From: JAEUIX01 sp964611125
GTDB lineage: Bacteria > Planctomycetota > Phycisphaerae > Phycisphaerales > UBA1924
Direction: 5' to 3'
Assembly (NCBI GenBank): GCA_964611125.1
Contig: CAZSZO010000017.1
Span: 12,300-76,299, forward strand
DNA length: 64,000 nt
Part shown: positions 1 to 7,975 of the stretch, piece by piece
How the letters are laid out: each line of letters starts with the position of its first letter
Numbering within the stretch: the first letter of the stretch is position 1
Notes under the pieces: model-generated
Told to the model about the DNA's origin: nothing
What the model saw: only the letters and a program-made list of their open reading frames with translations
Database searches by the model: none
Program-made: the position numbers and the translations under genes

Positions 1-1
1 A

Positions 2-148
2 GTGCTCAAGGGCGAGATCACGATATCGATCGCCAACGTCGACCTGGTGTACCTGGGCTTTCACATGCTTCTGGCCTCGATCGAGACCGCCCGGGGCATC
101 GCCCAGCAGACGCACCCGACGCCCCCGCCCGAGGAGCCCGAACCATGA
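2..148 (+). CDS. Gas vesicle GvpA-family protein, C-terminal part
   Basis: The 5' end lies outside the window; 48 residues are readable before a TGA. The segment GEITISIANVDLVYLGFHMLLASIE matches the amphipathic beta/alpha core of the GvpA family as found in minor structural members (GvpJ, GvpM, GvpS). The tail is proline/glutamate rich (TPPPEEPEP). GvpA-family proteins polymerise into the gas-vesicle shell or nucleate it. The stop codon overlaps the ATG of gvpK by 4 bp (ATGA), so the two are translationally coupled. Which GvpA-family member it is cannot be decided without the N-terminus. Confidence 0.85.
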   Translation: MLKGEITISIANVDLVYLGFHMLLASIETARGIAQQTHPTPPPEEPEP

Positions 149-543
149 TCCCCTCAGCTGCTGAAGTGGAGCCGGGTTCCGGCGCGCCGCCTGCGGCCGT
201 GCGCGCCGAGGACCTTGACGCCGACGCCCAACTGGCGCAGGTGTTGCGCACGGCGCAGTCGCTCGCGGCGGAGACCAAGAGCAACCGGCTGTCAATCGAT
301 CCGGACAACCTGCGTCAGGGGCTTGGGCAACTGGTGCTCACGCTGGTGAAGCTGCTGCACGAACTGCTGGAGAGGCAGGCGATCCGACGCATCGAGGGGG
401 GCTCGATGACCGATAAGCAGATCGAAGACGTGGGGTTCACCCTGATGCGGCAGGCCGAGGAGATCCAGCGGCTGTCGCGGGAATTCGACCTGACTGACGC
501 TGACTTGAACATCGACCTCGGACCGATCGGACGGTTGTTCTAA
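145..543 (+). CDS. gvpK: Gas vesicle protein GvpK
   Basis: 132 residues, close to the usual GvpK length. The family core is visible: SIDPDNLRQGLGQLVLTLVKLLHELLERQAIRRIEGG, then a helical segment with DKQIEDVGFTLMRQAEEI, and the typical ending DLNIDLGPIGRLF. GvpK is a conserved accessory protein needed for gas-vesicle assembly; its biochemical role is not settled. It starts inside the stop codon of the preceding GvpA-family gene and is followed by a GvpJ/A-like gene with a 19-nt gap, so it sits in the middle of one operon. Confidence 0.93.
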   Translation: MIPSAAEVEPGSGAPPAAVRAEDLDADAQLAQVLRTAQSLAAETKSNRLSIDPDNLRQGLGQLVLTLVKLLHELLERQAIRRIEGGSMTDKQIEDVGFTLMRQAEEIQRLSREFDLTDADLNIDLGPIGRLF

Positions 544-562
544 CGCGCTGCGGGAGTTGTCC

Positions 563-970
563 ATGGCCTCAATCCAGCGAACCCCCGCTCACTCGACGGG
601 TTCGACCACGGTCGCCGATCTGCTCGAGCGTGTGCTCGACAAGGGCGTGGTCATCGCTGGAGACATCAAGGTCTCGCTGGTCGACATCGAACTGCTCTCG
701 ATCCAGATCCGTCTGGTCATCTGCTCGGTCGACAAGGCCAAGGAGATGGGCATGGACTGGTGGGTGAACCACCCGGTGTTCTCGGCGCAGAAGCCGCAGG
801 AACAACTCGCGCAGGAGTCGGCCCTCACCCGGCTCGAGCAGCGCCTGGAGTCGATCGAAAAGAGCCTCATCGCGCCGCCGCCCACCCTCGCCGGGGGGGC
901 TGGGCCCGTCGCGCCGGATGCGCCGACGGCGCCGGAATGGGTCCGCCGGCGCGAGCCGCCGGCAGTCTGA
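563..970 (+). CDS. gvpJ: Gas vesicle GvpJ/GvpA-like structural protein
   Basis: About 135 residues. Residues ~18-65 carry the GvpA-family fold signature: ADLLERVLDKGVVIAGDIKV, followed by a second strand/helix with LLSIQIRLVICSVDKAKEMGMDWW. The C-terminus is a helix plus a proline/alanine-rich tail absent from classic GvpA, which is typical of GvpJ-type minor members. A TTG six bases upstream is also open, but GGGAG at 552-556 would abut it. From the ATG at 563 the spacing is 6 nt, so the ATG is preferred. Assignment to GvpJ rather than GvpA or GvpM is by overall length and tail only. Confidence 0.85.
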   Translation: MASIQRTPAHSTGSTTVADLLERVLDKGVVIAGDIKVSLVDIELLSIQIRLVICSVDKAKEMGMDWWVNHPVFSAQKPQEQLAQESALTRLEQRLESIEKSLIAPPPTLAGGAGPVAPDAPTAPEWVRRREPPAV

Positions 971-1040
971 CGAGCGGCGCGATCCGGGGCAGCCAGTCCG
1001 GCCAGCCGACAGCCAGCCCCCAGCCAGCCAGTGCACCCAA

Positions 1041-1646
1041 ATGAAGCGGCCGCTCCTCTACTGCATCCCGATCGTTCACAACGCGGCGGACCTCGGGTCA
1101 CTCGCGGACAAGGCGCGCGAGCTCTCCAGTCGCGGGGACGACGCCGCGTGGCGGCGCAAACAACTGGCGATCCGTGACTTCTGGAAAGGGGTCGAGGCGT
1201 GGTGCGCGCGGCTGCCACGGGATCTATCGGCGTTCCGGATCTATCAGGACGGCCTCCCCGTCTGCGGGCGGGAGCGGGCGATCGTGGAAGAGCTCGCGGC
1301 GAAGGGGAGCGACAACCACCGCATCATCCTGGCGCTGCTGGCGCGCGGGGCCACGCTCGAAGGCACGGAGTCGGGCCCGCTGCTGATCGAGGAGTATCGC
1401 CTGGCGCAGCAGGCGCTGGCGCCGGCCACCTCAACAGGTGTATCAGGCGGTTCAGGTGGGTCGGCCGGCGGCGAGGCGCGAGCCGGGGCGGAGATCCTGA
1501 ACCGGCGCGATCAGTTCATCGCCCAGCGCGTGCGCGACACGCTCAAGGCCGGTGAGACAGGCCTGCTTTTCATAGGGTACATGCACGATGTCCTCACCAA
1601 ACTACCGTCGATGATCGATGTACAGAAAGTCAGCCGCCCGGCCTGA
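1041..1646 (+). CDS. Conserved gas-vesicle-cluster protein of unknown function
   Basis: About 201 residues beginning MKRPLLYCIPIVH. No enzyme motif, signal peptide or membrane segment is visible. A basic middle region is followed by an alanine-rich stretch, a glycine/serine linker (~residues 130-150) and a C-terminal helix ending before a TGA. In-frame starts exist upstream to 918 but would overlap the preceding gene in a low-complexity arginine-rich extension. The ATG at 1041 begins the conserved-looking part, although it has no clear Shine-Dalgarno. It lies between GvpJ and GvpH, so a role in vesicle assembly or regulation is likely by position only. Confidence 0.6.
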   Translation: MKRPLLYCIPIVHNAADLGSLADKARELSSRGDDAAWRRKQLAIRDFWKGVEAWCARLPRDLSAFRIYQDGLPVCGRERAIVEELAAKGSDNHRIILALLARGATLEGTESGPLLIEEYRLAQQALAPATSTGVSGGSGGSAGGEARAGAEILNRRDQFIAQRVRDTLKAGETGLLFIGYMHDVLTKLPSMIDVQKVSRPA

Positions 1647-1718
1647 TCCTCGCGTCGCCATGTCGGGCGGCGCGCCCCGTCGTGCAGAGGCCAGGGCGCC
1701 CTACTCGGAGACGGACAC

Positions 1719-2267
1719 ATGCAACGCGGCGGCAAGAAGCCCGGCAAAGACACCCAGCCCAGCACCGGCGGCATCGAGGGCGTTCTGAGCGGCCTGAGCA
1801 CCTTGCTCGGCACGCTCGGCGAACTCGCCGAGAAGGGCGATGCGCTCAAACGCTCCGGCGCCTTCAAGACCAAGGACGGCAAGGACGTCTCCTTTCACTA
1901 CGGCGTATCGGTGCGGACCGCGGCGGGGGGCAGGCAGATCAAGATCGAGCCCTTCGGCAACATGAGCACCGGCGCCGACGCGAAGGAGGCCCCGGTCCGC
2001 GAGGTGCGCGAGCCGCTGACCGACATCTTCGAGGAGGACGATCACGTCATGGTCGTTGTCGAGATGCCCGGCATCGACCGCGACCAGGCGAGCTTCACCC
2101 TCGCAGGAGATGTGCTGACCATCGCGGCTGAGCGGGGAGCGAAGCGCTATCGCAAGGAGCTGCTGCTGCCCGTCGACGGCCTCAAGCTCGCCCCGAGCGA
2201 TGTGCGGTGCAACAACGGGGTCTTCGAGATTCGGCTGGCTCGCCCCAAGACCCGCAAAGAGCGCTGA
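1719..2267 (+). CDS. gvpH: Gas vesicle protein GvpH, Hsp20/alpha-crystallin type
   Basis: 182 residues. The N-terminal half is the GvpH-type segment (GGIEGVLSGLSTLLGTLGEL, then a FHYGVSVRTA stretch). Residues ~98-178 form an alpha-crystallin domain with REPLTDIFEEDDHVMVVVEMPGI and a FEIRLARP C-terminal strand. GvpH proteins are small heat-shock-like chaperones that bind other Gvp proteins, and in haloarchaea they can act on gene expression. CGGAG lies 8 nt before the ATG. The gene is immediately upstream of a AAA ATPase, so a chaperone pair for shell assembly is plausible. Confidence 0.88.
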   Translation: MQRGGKKPGKDTQPSTGGIEGVLSGLSTLLGTLGELAEKGDALKRSGAFKTKDGKDVSFHYGVSVRTAAGGRQIKIEPFGNMSTGADAKEAPVREVREPLTDIFEEDDHVMVVVEMPGIDRDQASFTLAGDVLTIAAERGAKRYRKELLLPVDGLKLAPSDVRCNNGVFEIRLARPKTRKER

Positions 2268-2335
2268 ACGCGCCGGGCGGCGCGGCGACGCCTCGCCCCT
2301 CTGTTCGTCGGACCATAGCCGCAGAGGACTGACCG

Positions 2336-4537
2336 ATGCCCAGCATCAAGACCAACGGAGCCGTGCCGCCGGGTGGCGCGGCTGGCGACGGACGGGGCGA
2401 AGACCGGGTGATCAGGCTGCGCGTCGCCGAGGCGATGAGCAAGGATGTCGGCCGGGCCGCCGCCCGCCTGGACCCGGGCGACCTCAAGGCCCTGGGACTG
2501 AGCGTGGGGGATGTCGTGCAGCTCACGGGCAAGAAGGCCACAGTCTGCCGGGCGATGCCGGCGCACAAGGAGCAGCGCGGCCTGGGGAGCGTGCAGATCG
2601 ACGGCGTCACCAGGCAGAACGCGGGCGTAGGTCTCGATGAAAAGGTCGAGGTGCGGGCGGTGGCCTGCAAGCCGGCCGCGACGGTGACGCTGCGGAGCAC
2701 GTCGATCACCCCGACCGCGCGCGACCTTGAGTACATCGGAAGCCTGCTCGACGGCCTGCCGGTGGTGGAGGGGGACATCGTCCGGGCGTCGATGTTCGGC
2801 AGTCGCTCGGCGGACTTCACGGTGGCCAAGGCCCAACCCGCGGGGCCGGTGATGATCACGCCGACCACGCGCCTGCTGGTCGAGGGCGGCAAGCCCGGCG
2901 GCGCCGCGGCGCCCCGCGCCGAAGCAGCGCGGATGTCGTATGAGGACATCGGGGGCCTCAAGAGCCAGCTGAGCCGCATCCGCGAGATGATCGAGCTGCC
3001 GCTGCGGTTCCCGGAGGTGTTTGAGCGGCTGGGCATCGACCCGCCCAAGGGCGTGCTGCTGCACGGCCCGCCCGGGTGCGGCAAGACGCTGATTGCGCGC
3101 ACGATCGCCAACGAGACCGAGGCGACGTTCTACTCGATCTCAGGTCCGGAGATCATCCACAAGTTCTACGGAGAGTCGGAAGCCCACCTCCGCAAGATCT
3201 TCGAAGAAGCCTCGCGGACCGCACCGAGCATCATCTTCCTTGATGAGATCGACTCGATCGCGCCCAAGCGCGAGAACACGCAGGGTGAGGTCGAGAAGCG
3301 CGTGGTGGCGCAGCTGCTGGCCCTGATGGACGGGCTGAACAAGCGCAACAACGTGATCGTGATCGCCGCGACCAACCTCCCCAACAACATCGACCCGGCC
3401 CTGCGCCGGCCGGGACGGTTCGATCGGGAGATCACCATCCCCGTGCCCGACCGCAACGGGCGCAAGCACATCCTGGAGATCCACAGCCGGGGGATGCCCC
3501 TGGCGGCTGACGTGTGCTTCGACCACCTGGCCGACATCACGCACGGCTGCGTCGGTGCGGATCTGGAGGCGCTCTGCCGGGAGGCGGCCATGGCCTGCCT
3601 GCGGACGATCATCCACAGCATTGACTTTGCTGCCCGGTCGATCCCGTACGAGACGCTCTCGGGCCTCGAGGTGACGCAGGGGCATTTCCTGAGCGCCTTC
3701 GCCGAGATCGAACCCTCGGCGGTGCGCGAGGTGTTCGTGGAAGTGCCGCGGGTCGCCTGGTCGGATATCGGCGGGCACGAGGGGATCAAGCAGCAACTGG
3801 TGGAGGCGCTTGAGTGGCCGCTGAAGCACGCGCCGATCTTCGACCTGGCCGGCGTCAGGCCGCCCAAGGGCATCCTGCTGGTGGGCCCGCCGGGCGTTGG
3901 GAAGACGCTCTTGGCCAAGGCGGCGGCGAGCCAGGGGCACGCGAACTTCATCTCGGTGAAGGGCCCGGAGCTGCTGAGCAAGTTCGTGGGCGAGTCGGAG
4001 AAGGGCCTGCGCGATGTCTTCCGCAAGGCGCGTCAGGCGGCGCCGTGCGTCATCTTCTTTGACGAGATCGATGCGCTCCTCCCGCGCCGCGGGATGGGGG
4101 AGAACTCCGTGGGCGAGCGGGTGATGAGCCAGTTCCTCACTGAGCTTGACGGCGTCGAAGAGCTCCGCGGGGTGCTGGTGCTGGGGGCCACCAACCGCAT
4201 GGACATGCTCGATTCCGCGGTCCTGCGCCCGGGGCGGTTCGACCGCATCATCGAGCTGGACGCGCCCGACCGCGGGGCCCGCGAGGAGATCTTCCGCGTA
4301 CATCTCAGGAACAAGCCGACGGTGGGCGACATTGACTTCGCCCGGCTCGCCGACGCCAGTGAGGGCCGCAGCGGCGCGGAGATCGCCGCGATCTGCTCGC
4401 GGGCGGCGATGCAGGCGGTGCGCCGGGCGGTCGCGGGGCTCCAGAGCGACCCCGCCCAGCCCGCCAAGCCGGGCCTGACCATGCACGACCTGCTCGACGC
4501 GGCCGACCAGCTCGCCGCGCAGGGAGCAGCGCGATGA
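2336..4537 (+). CDS. CDC48/VAT-family double AAA+ ATPase
   Basis: 733 residues. An N-terminal VAT/p97-like substrate-binding region (RLRVAEAMSKDVGRAAARLD, residues ~20-195) is followed by two AAA domains. D1 has Walker A GPPGCGKT (~244-251) and Walker B IIFLDEIDS. D2 has Walker A GPPGVGKT (~517-524) and Walker B VIFFDEIDA. Both contain the R-x-GRFDR second region of homology. CDC48/VAT hexamers unfold proteins or dismantle complexes using ATP. The gene sits between gvpH and gvpF/L and overlaps the latter by 4 bp (ATGA), so it is part of the operon. No MoxR-type GvpN is visible in the window, although one could lie upstream. Role inferred: assembly, remodelling or collapse of vesicles. Confidence 0.93.
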   Translation: MPSIKTNGAVPPGGAAGDGRGEDRVIRLRVAEAMSKDVGRAAARLDPGDLKALGLSVGDVVQLTGKKATVCRAMPAHKEQRGLGSVQIDGVTRQNAGVGLDEKVEVRAVACKPAATVTLRSTSITPTARDLEYIGSLLDGLPVVEGDIVRASMFGSRSADFTVAKAQPAGPVMITPTTRLLVEGGKPGGAAAPRAEAARMSYEDIGGLKSQLSRIREMIELPLRFPEVFERLGIDPPKGVLLHGPPGCGKTLIARTIANETEATFYSISGPEIIHKFYGESEAHLRKIFEEASRTAPSIIFLDEIDSIAPKRENTQGEVEKRVVAQLLALMDGLNKRNNVIVIAATNLPNNIDPALRRPGRFDREITIPVPDRNGRKHILEIHSRGMPLAADVCFDHLADITHGCVGADLEALCREAAMACLRTIIHSIDFAARSIPYETLSGLEVTQGHFLSAFAEIEPSAVREVFVEVPRVAWSDIGGHEGIKQQLVEALEWPLKHAPIFDLAGVRPPKGILLVGPPGVGKTLLAKAAASQGHANFISVKGPELLSKFVGESEKGLRDVFRKARQAAPCVIFFDEIDALLPRRGMGENSVGERVMSQFLTELDGVEELRGVLVLGATNRMDMLDSAVLRPGRFDRIIELDAPDRGAREEIFRVHLRNKPTVGDIDFARLADASEGRSGAEIAAICSRAAMQAVRRAVAGLQSDPAQPAKPGLTMHDLLDAADQLAAQGAAR

Positions 4538-5469
4538 TCGCCGCGGGCGATGGGTTGGCCAACTCGCCAGCGGCCGACGGCCCGGTCCATCCCCGCGCTG
4601 ACACCAGTGCGGACGCCAGCGCTGGTGCGGCGGCTGGGCCGATGGGCATGGATATCGAGGTCAAACCGCTGAGCAACCCGCCGACGCTGCTGCACCTCGT
4701 CTGCGCGGGCCGCGCCGCCGACGGCCTGACGGCTGACGGGCTCGACGGGTTCGAGCCAGCGCAGCAGGTTGAGTGCATCACCGCCGGCGCGCTCACGGCG
4801 CTCGTGGTGCGGACGGCCCCGGACTACTTCACGGGGCCAGACGCGGAGGCCAGGCTCGCCGATCTCGCCTGGGTGGCCCCGCGCGCTGTTCATCACGAGA
4901 TGCTCGTAAGGACCGCGATGGCCCGCGGCCCGGTCTTTCCTGTGCCGTTCGGCACGCTCTTCAAGTCCGCTGGCACGCTGGCCGCTGCAATGCACTGGTT
5001 CAGTCCGCAGGTCGAGGCGTTCCTGAAGCGCGTGGCCGGCAAAGAGGAGTTTGGCATCCGCATCGCCTTCGACCGGCACGACGTAGTCACCGCAGTTCAC
5101 GCCCAGCTCGCCGCGGCCCGTCCGATGCCGACAAGCCCGGGGGCCAGATACCTGCTCGACAAACGGCTGCGCGATGAGGCCGCCCGGCTGGCGGAGACGG
5201 CGGTCGATCAGCGATGCGCGGCGATCCTCTCCCGCTTGCACGAGCTCGCGGCGGAGATCGCGGTGCGGCGTTCCGCCTCCGACCGGGGCGACGGCCTGGA
5301 GACAGCGGCGAGCTACGCGGCCCTGGTCTCGCAGGACCAGACGGGAGCGCTGCGCGAAGCCGTCGACACGCTGGCCCTCCACCACTCCGCCGCCGGGCTG
5401 CGTGTCGAGCTCACCGGTCCCTGGCCGCCATACTCATTCTGCCCGGCGCTCGGACAGGGGGCGCGATGA
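4534..5469 (+). CDS. gvpF: Gas vesicle protein GvpF/GvpL family, first copy
   Basis: 311 residues. An N-terminal ~35-residue low-complexity extension may be non-native; a second in-frame start, MGMDIEVKPL, exists. The rest is the GvpF/L fold: VHHEMLVRTAMARGPVFPVPFGTLF in the first domain, a long helical insertion, and the diagnostic ending VELTGPWPPYSF. GvpF/L are accessory proteins that bind GvpA and keep it soluble before shell assembly. The start codon overlaps the AAA gene stop and the stop overlaps the next gvpF/L start, so translation is coupled on both sides. Confidence 0.9.
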   Translation: MIAAGDGLANSPAADGPVHPRADTSADASAGAAAGPMGMDIEVKPLSNPPTLLHLVCAGRAADGLTADGLDGFEPAQQVECITAGALTALVVRTAPDYFTGPDAEARLADLAWVAPRAVHHEMLVRTAMARGPVFPVPFGTLFKSAGTLAAAMHWFSPQVEAFLKRVAGKEEFGIRIAFDRHDVVTAVHAQLAAARPMPTSPGARYLLDKRLRDEAARLAETAVDQRCAAILSRLHELAAEIAVRRSASDRGDGLETAASYAALVSQDQTGALREAVDTLALHHSAAGLRVELTGPWPPYSFCPALGQGAR

Positions 5470-6167
5470 GCCTGCAGGTTGTGGGGATCGTCGCGACGGC
5501 CGAGGCCCCGCAGCTGGGCCTGCGCGTCAGCATCATCGACCCGCGTCTGTCGGTCATCCGGGGTTCGAGCCTGTCGATGGTGGTCTGCGAGGGCGAGGCG
5601 CCCGACCCTCGGGACGCCGCTCGCTGGATCGTGGCGCTCCACGAGGCGATGGATGTGCTGCCGATGCGCTTTGGCGATCGGCTGGAGAGCGCCGCCGAAG
5701 CGGAGGAGATCCTCGCGCGGCGGGGGAGCCAACTGGCCCTGGCGCTTGACGGCATCCGCGGGAGGACCGAGTTCGGGGCGCGCCTGCCGGCGCCGCCTGC
5801 GGAGGCGCCGACACGAGCGCCGCAGGGCGCCGCGGCCGGGGCGCCAGCGCCCGAGGCGGCGTCGGGGCTCGCATTCCTGCGAGCACGCGCGGCTCATTAC
5901 GCGGCGGCCGACGGCATCCCTGCGGGCCTCACGGCCCGCGTGCAGGCCTGGGTTGCGGCCATGGCGATGCCCGACGTGCGGGCCCGCCTGGAGGGGCCCT
6001 CGCGCCTGATCGCCAGCCCGGGCGTCTTCTTCCTGGTGCCCCGGGCCAGGTCTGGCGTGTTCCTTGAGCGGTTCGAGCAGGTTCGCGGGGTCATCGGCGT
6101 CCCGGCCGTGCTCACCGGGCCGTGGCCGCCCTTCAACTTCGTGCGGGCCGTTGACGCAGCGGGATGA
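5466..6167 (+). CDS. gvpL: Gas vesicle protein GvpF/GvpL family, second copy
   Basis: 233 residues from the ATG at 5466, which overlaps the previous stop (ATGA). A further-upstream start is open in frame but would lie inside the neighbour. It shows LHEAMDVLPMRFGDRL in the N-terminal domain and ends VLTGPWPPFNF, the GvpF/L signature. It diverges strongly from the first copy, as GvpF and GvpL do from each other. It is the last gene of the vesicle operon; the convergent tyrosine ammonia-lyase gene ends 40 bp downstream. Confidence 0.9.
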   Translation: MSLQVVGIVATAEAPQLGLRVSIIDPRLSVIRGSSLSMVVCEGEAPDPRDAARWIVALHEAMDVLPMRFGDRLESAAEAEEILARRGSQLALALDGIRGRTEFGARLPAPPAEAPTRAPQGAAAGAPAPEAASGLAFLRARAAHYAAADGIPAGLTARVQAWVAAMAMPDVRARLEGPSRLIASPGVFFLVPRARSGVFLERFEQVRGVIGVPAVLTGPWPPFNFVRAVDAAG

Positions 6168-6207
6168 GCAGCAGGCCGGCCGGGCGAGCCCGGGCGAGCC
6201 GGGTGGG

Positions 6208-7794
6208 CTAGCGACCCATCACCAGCGCGCGGCCGATCCGCTCGATATCCGCGTGCAGCGGCCGATCGGCCTCAAACGCAGCGAACGGCGGCATCCAGTC
6301 CGGCCGCGGGGCGACGTGCCCCTCGGCCATGCCCGAGGCCCGCAGGTGCATGAGCTGATCGGCGCACATGCCCAGGATCGCCAGCACAGCGCTGAGGCGC
6401 TCGGCCTGCCCGAGGCTGGCCCGCGCCGCCAGCGTGCCCATCGACACCACATCCTGATTGCGGCCGTTGGTGGGGATCGATGAGGTCGCCACCGGCCCGC
6501 CCTGATGCCGCATCTCGGCCACCAGCGCTGTCGCGGTGATCTGGCCGCCGGCCATGCCGCTCGTGGCGCCGGGGCGCCAGGCCAGCAGCAGGGGCGCCCC
6601 GTTGTTCAGCTCCGGGTTCACCAGCACATCGATCTGCCGCTCCGCCAGCACCGCCGCCTGAACCAGCGCGCTGTTGATCGCGTCGGCCGCGAAGGCGATC
6701 TGCTGCCCCTGGAAGTTGCCGCCGTGCAGAGCCAGCGACTCATCGGCGGGGCCTGACCAAACCACCGGATTGTCGCTGACGCCGTTCATCTCCGTCTCGA
6801 TCAGGCCCCGGGCGTGGGCGATCTGGTCGCGGCAGGCGCCGAGGAACTGGGGCGCGCAGCGGAGCGAGTAGACCTCCTGGAGCGGGCGCGACGAATCCTC
6901 CCACGCGCCGTGGCGCGCGGCCTCGGCGCGAATCGCCTCGGCGCTGGCGACCTGCCCGGCATGCCCGCGGGCCTGGTGAAGGCGCGGGTCAAGGGCCTGG
7001 CTGCGGCAGCCCAGCACCCGGTACAGCCACCCCGTCATCGCCTCAGCCGTCTCGATGAGCCGCTGGGCCCGGCTCGCCGCCAGCGCGGCGTAGGCCGTCA
7101 TGAAGCTCGTGCCGTTGACCAGCGCCAGCGCATCGCGGCCCGAAAGCGTCAGCGGCCGCAGCCCCGCGAGCTTGAGCGCCTCGGCGCCGGGCAGGGTGCG
7201 CTGGCCGCAGCGCGCCTCGCCCTCGCCCATCAGGAGGCGGGCGACGAACGACAGCGGGATCAGGTCGCCGCTCGCGCCCACCGAGCCGATTTCCGGGATC
7301 ACCGGGGCGATACGGGCGTTCAGCAGGGCGACAAGGGCCTCCGCCGCGCGGATCGCCACGCCCGACATCCCCCTGGCCAGGGTCTGGGCCCGGATCAGGA
7401 TGGTGGCGAGGACAACCTCCTCGCTGGCGGGGGGCCCGAAGCCGGCGCCAAGGTGCGCGATGAGGCCAGCGCCCTGCTCATCGGCGCACGCCGCGGCGGC
7501 GTAGCGGACGTGCGGGCCGAAGCCGGTGGTCAGGCCGTAGATCTCCTGGCCGGCCGCCCGAGCCTGCTCGAGGCCCGTGCACGAGCGGCTCATGGCGGCG
7601 AGCGCCTCGATGCTGAAAGAGGCCCGCGCGCCAGGAGAACGCACGAAGCGCTCGACCATCGACGCCGTCAAACGCAGGCCGGGCCCCAGTTCGAGTTCGG
7701 GGGTGTCCCCGGCGACGGCGCCGTACGGCTCGCTGGGCCCGCTGGCACGGACGGCTCTCAGATCGGTCCGGGGGATGCTCTGCACGCTCGTCAT
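6208..7794 (-). CDS. tal: Tyrosine ammonia-lyase (MIO enzyme)
   Basis: 528 residues, normal for the histidine/phenylalanine/tyrosine ammonia-lyase family. The self-formed MIO cofactor triad Ala174-Ser175-Gly176 lies in GSVGASGDLIP, and the catalytic Tyr86 in YGLTTGFG. His114-Leu115 in LIAHLGAG aligns with the His-Leu pair that selects tyrosine in Rhodobacter TAL; histidine lyases have Ser-His here and phenylalanine lyases Phe-Leu. Predicted reaction: L-tyrosine to p-coumarate plus ammonia, the precursor of the PYP chromophore. GGGAG lies 7 nt before the ATG. It is the last gene of the PYP operon, 181 bp after the hydroxylase, so it might also have its own promoter. A tyrosine aminomutase is the main alternative. 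Confidence 0.87.
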   Translation of the reverse strand: MTSVQSIPRTDLRAVRASGPSEPYGAVAGDTPELELGPGLRLTASMVERFVRSPGARASFSIEALAAMSRSCTGLEQARAAGQEIYGLTTGFGPHVRYAAAACADEQGAGLIAHLGAGFGPPASEEVVLATILIRAQTLARGMSGVAIRAAEALVALLNARIAPVIPEIGSVGASGDLIPLSFVARLLMGEGEARCGQRTLPGAEALKLAGLRPLTLSGRDALALVNGTSFMTAYAALAASRAQRLIETAEAMTGWLYRVLGCRSQALDPRLHQARGHAGQVASAEAIRAEAARHGAWEDSSRPLQEVYSLRCAPQFLGACRDQIAHARGLIETEMNGVSDNPVVWSGPADESLALHGGNFQGQQIAFAADAINSALVQAAVLAERQIDVLVNPELNNGAPLLLAWRPGATSGMAGGQITATALVAEMRHQGGPVATSSIPTNGRNQDVVSMGTLAARASLGQAERLSAVLAILGMCADQLMHLRASGMAEGHVAPRPDWMPPFAAFEADRPLHADIERIGRALVMGR

Positions 7795-7975
7795 TGACGC
7801 ACTCCCTACGCGGGGGACCCCTTGGAAGGCGACCCCGCGGGGCCTACGCGGCGAGTTGGGCTGACTCGGCCCGAGAACCGCCGCGAGCGGTGTCTATCGA
7901 CTCCCATGCCGCGCCCCTTGAGATCGGGCGCGCCACGGCGCCCGCGATTCGCGCTGGCATGGCGCGGCGCGTGGC

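Noticed and set aside
918..1040. N-terminal extension of the vesicle-cluster protein to 918
   Set aside because: It overlaps the GvpJ-like gene and is a low-complexity arginine/proline stretch; the recognisable sequence begins at 1041.
6208..7794. Histidine ammonia-lyase (hutH) for histidine catabolism
   Set aside because: The selectivity pair is His-Leu rather than Ser-His, no hutU/hutI genes are nearby, and the gene sits in a PYP operon.
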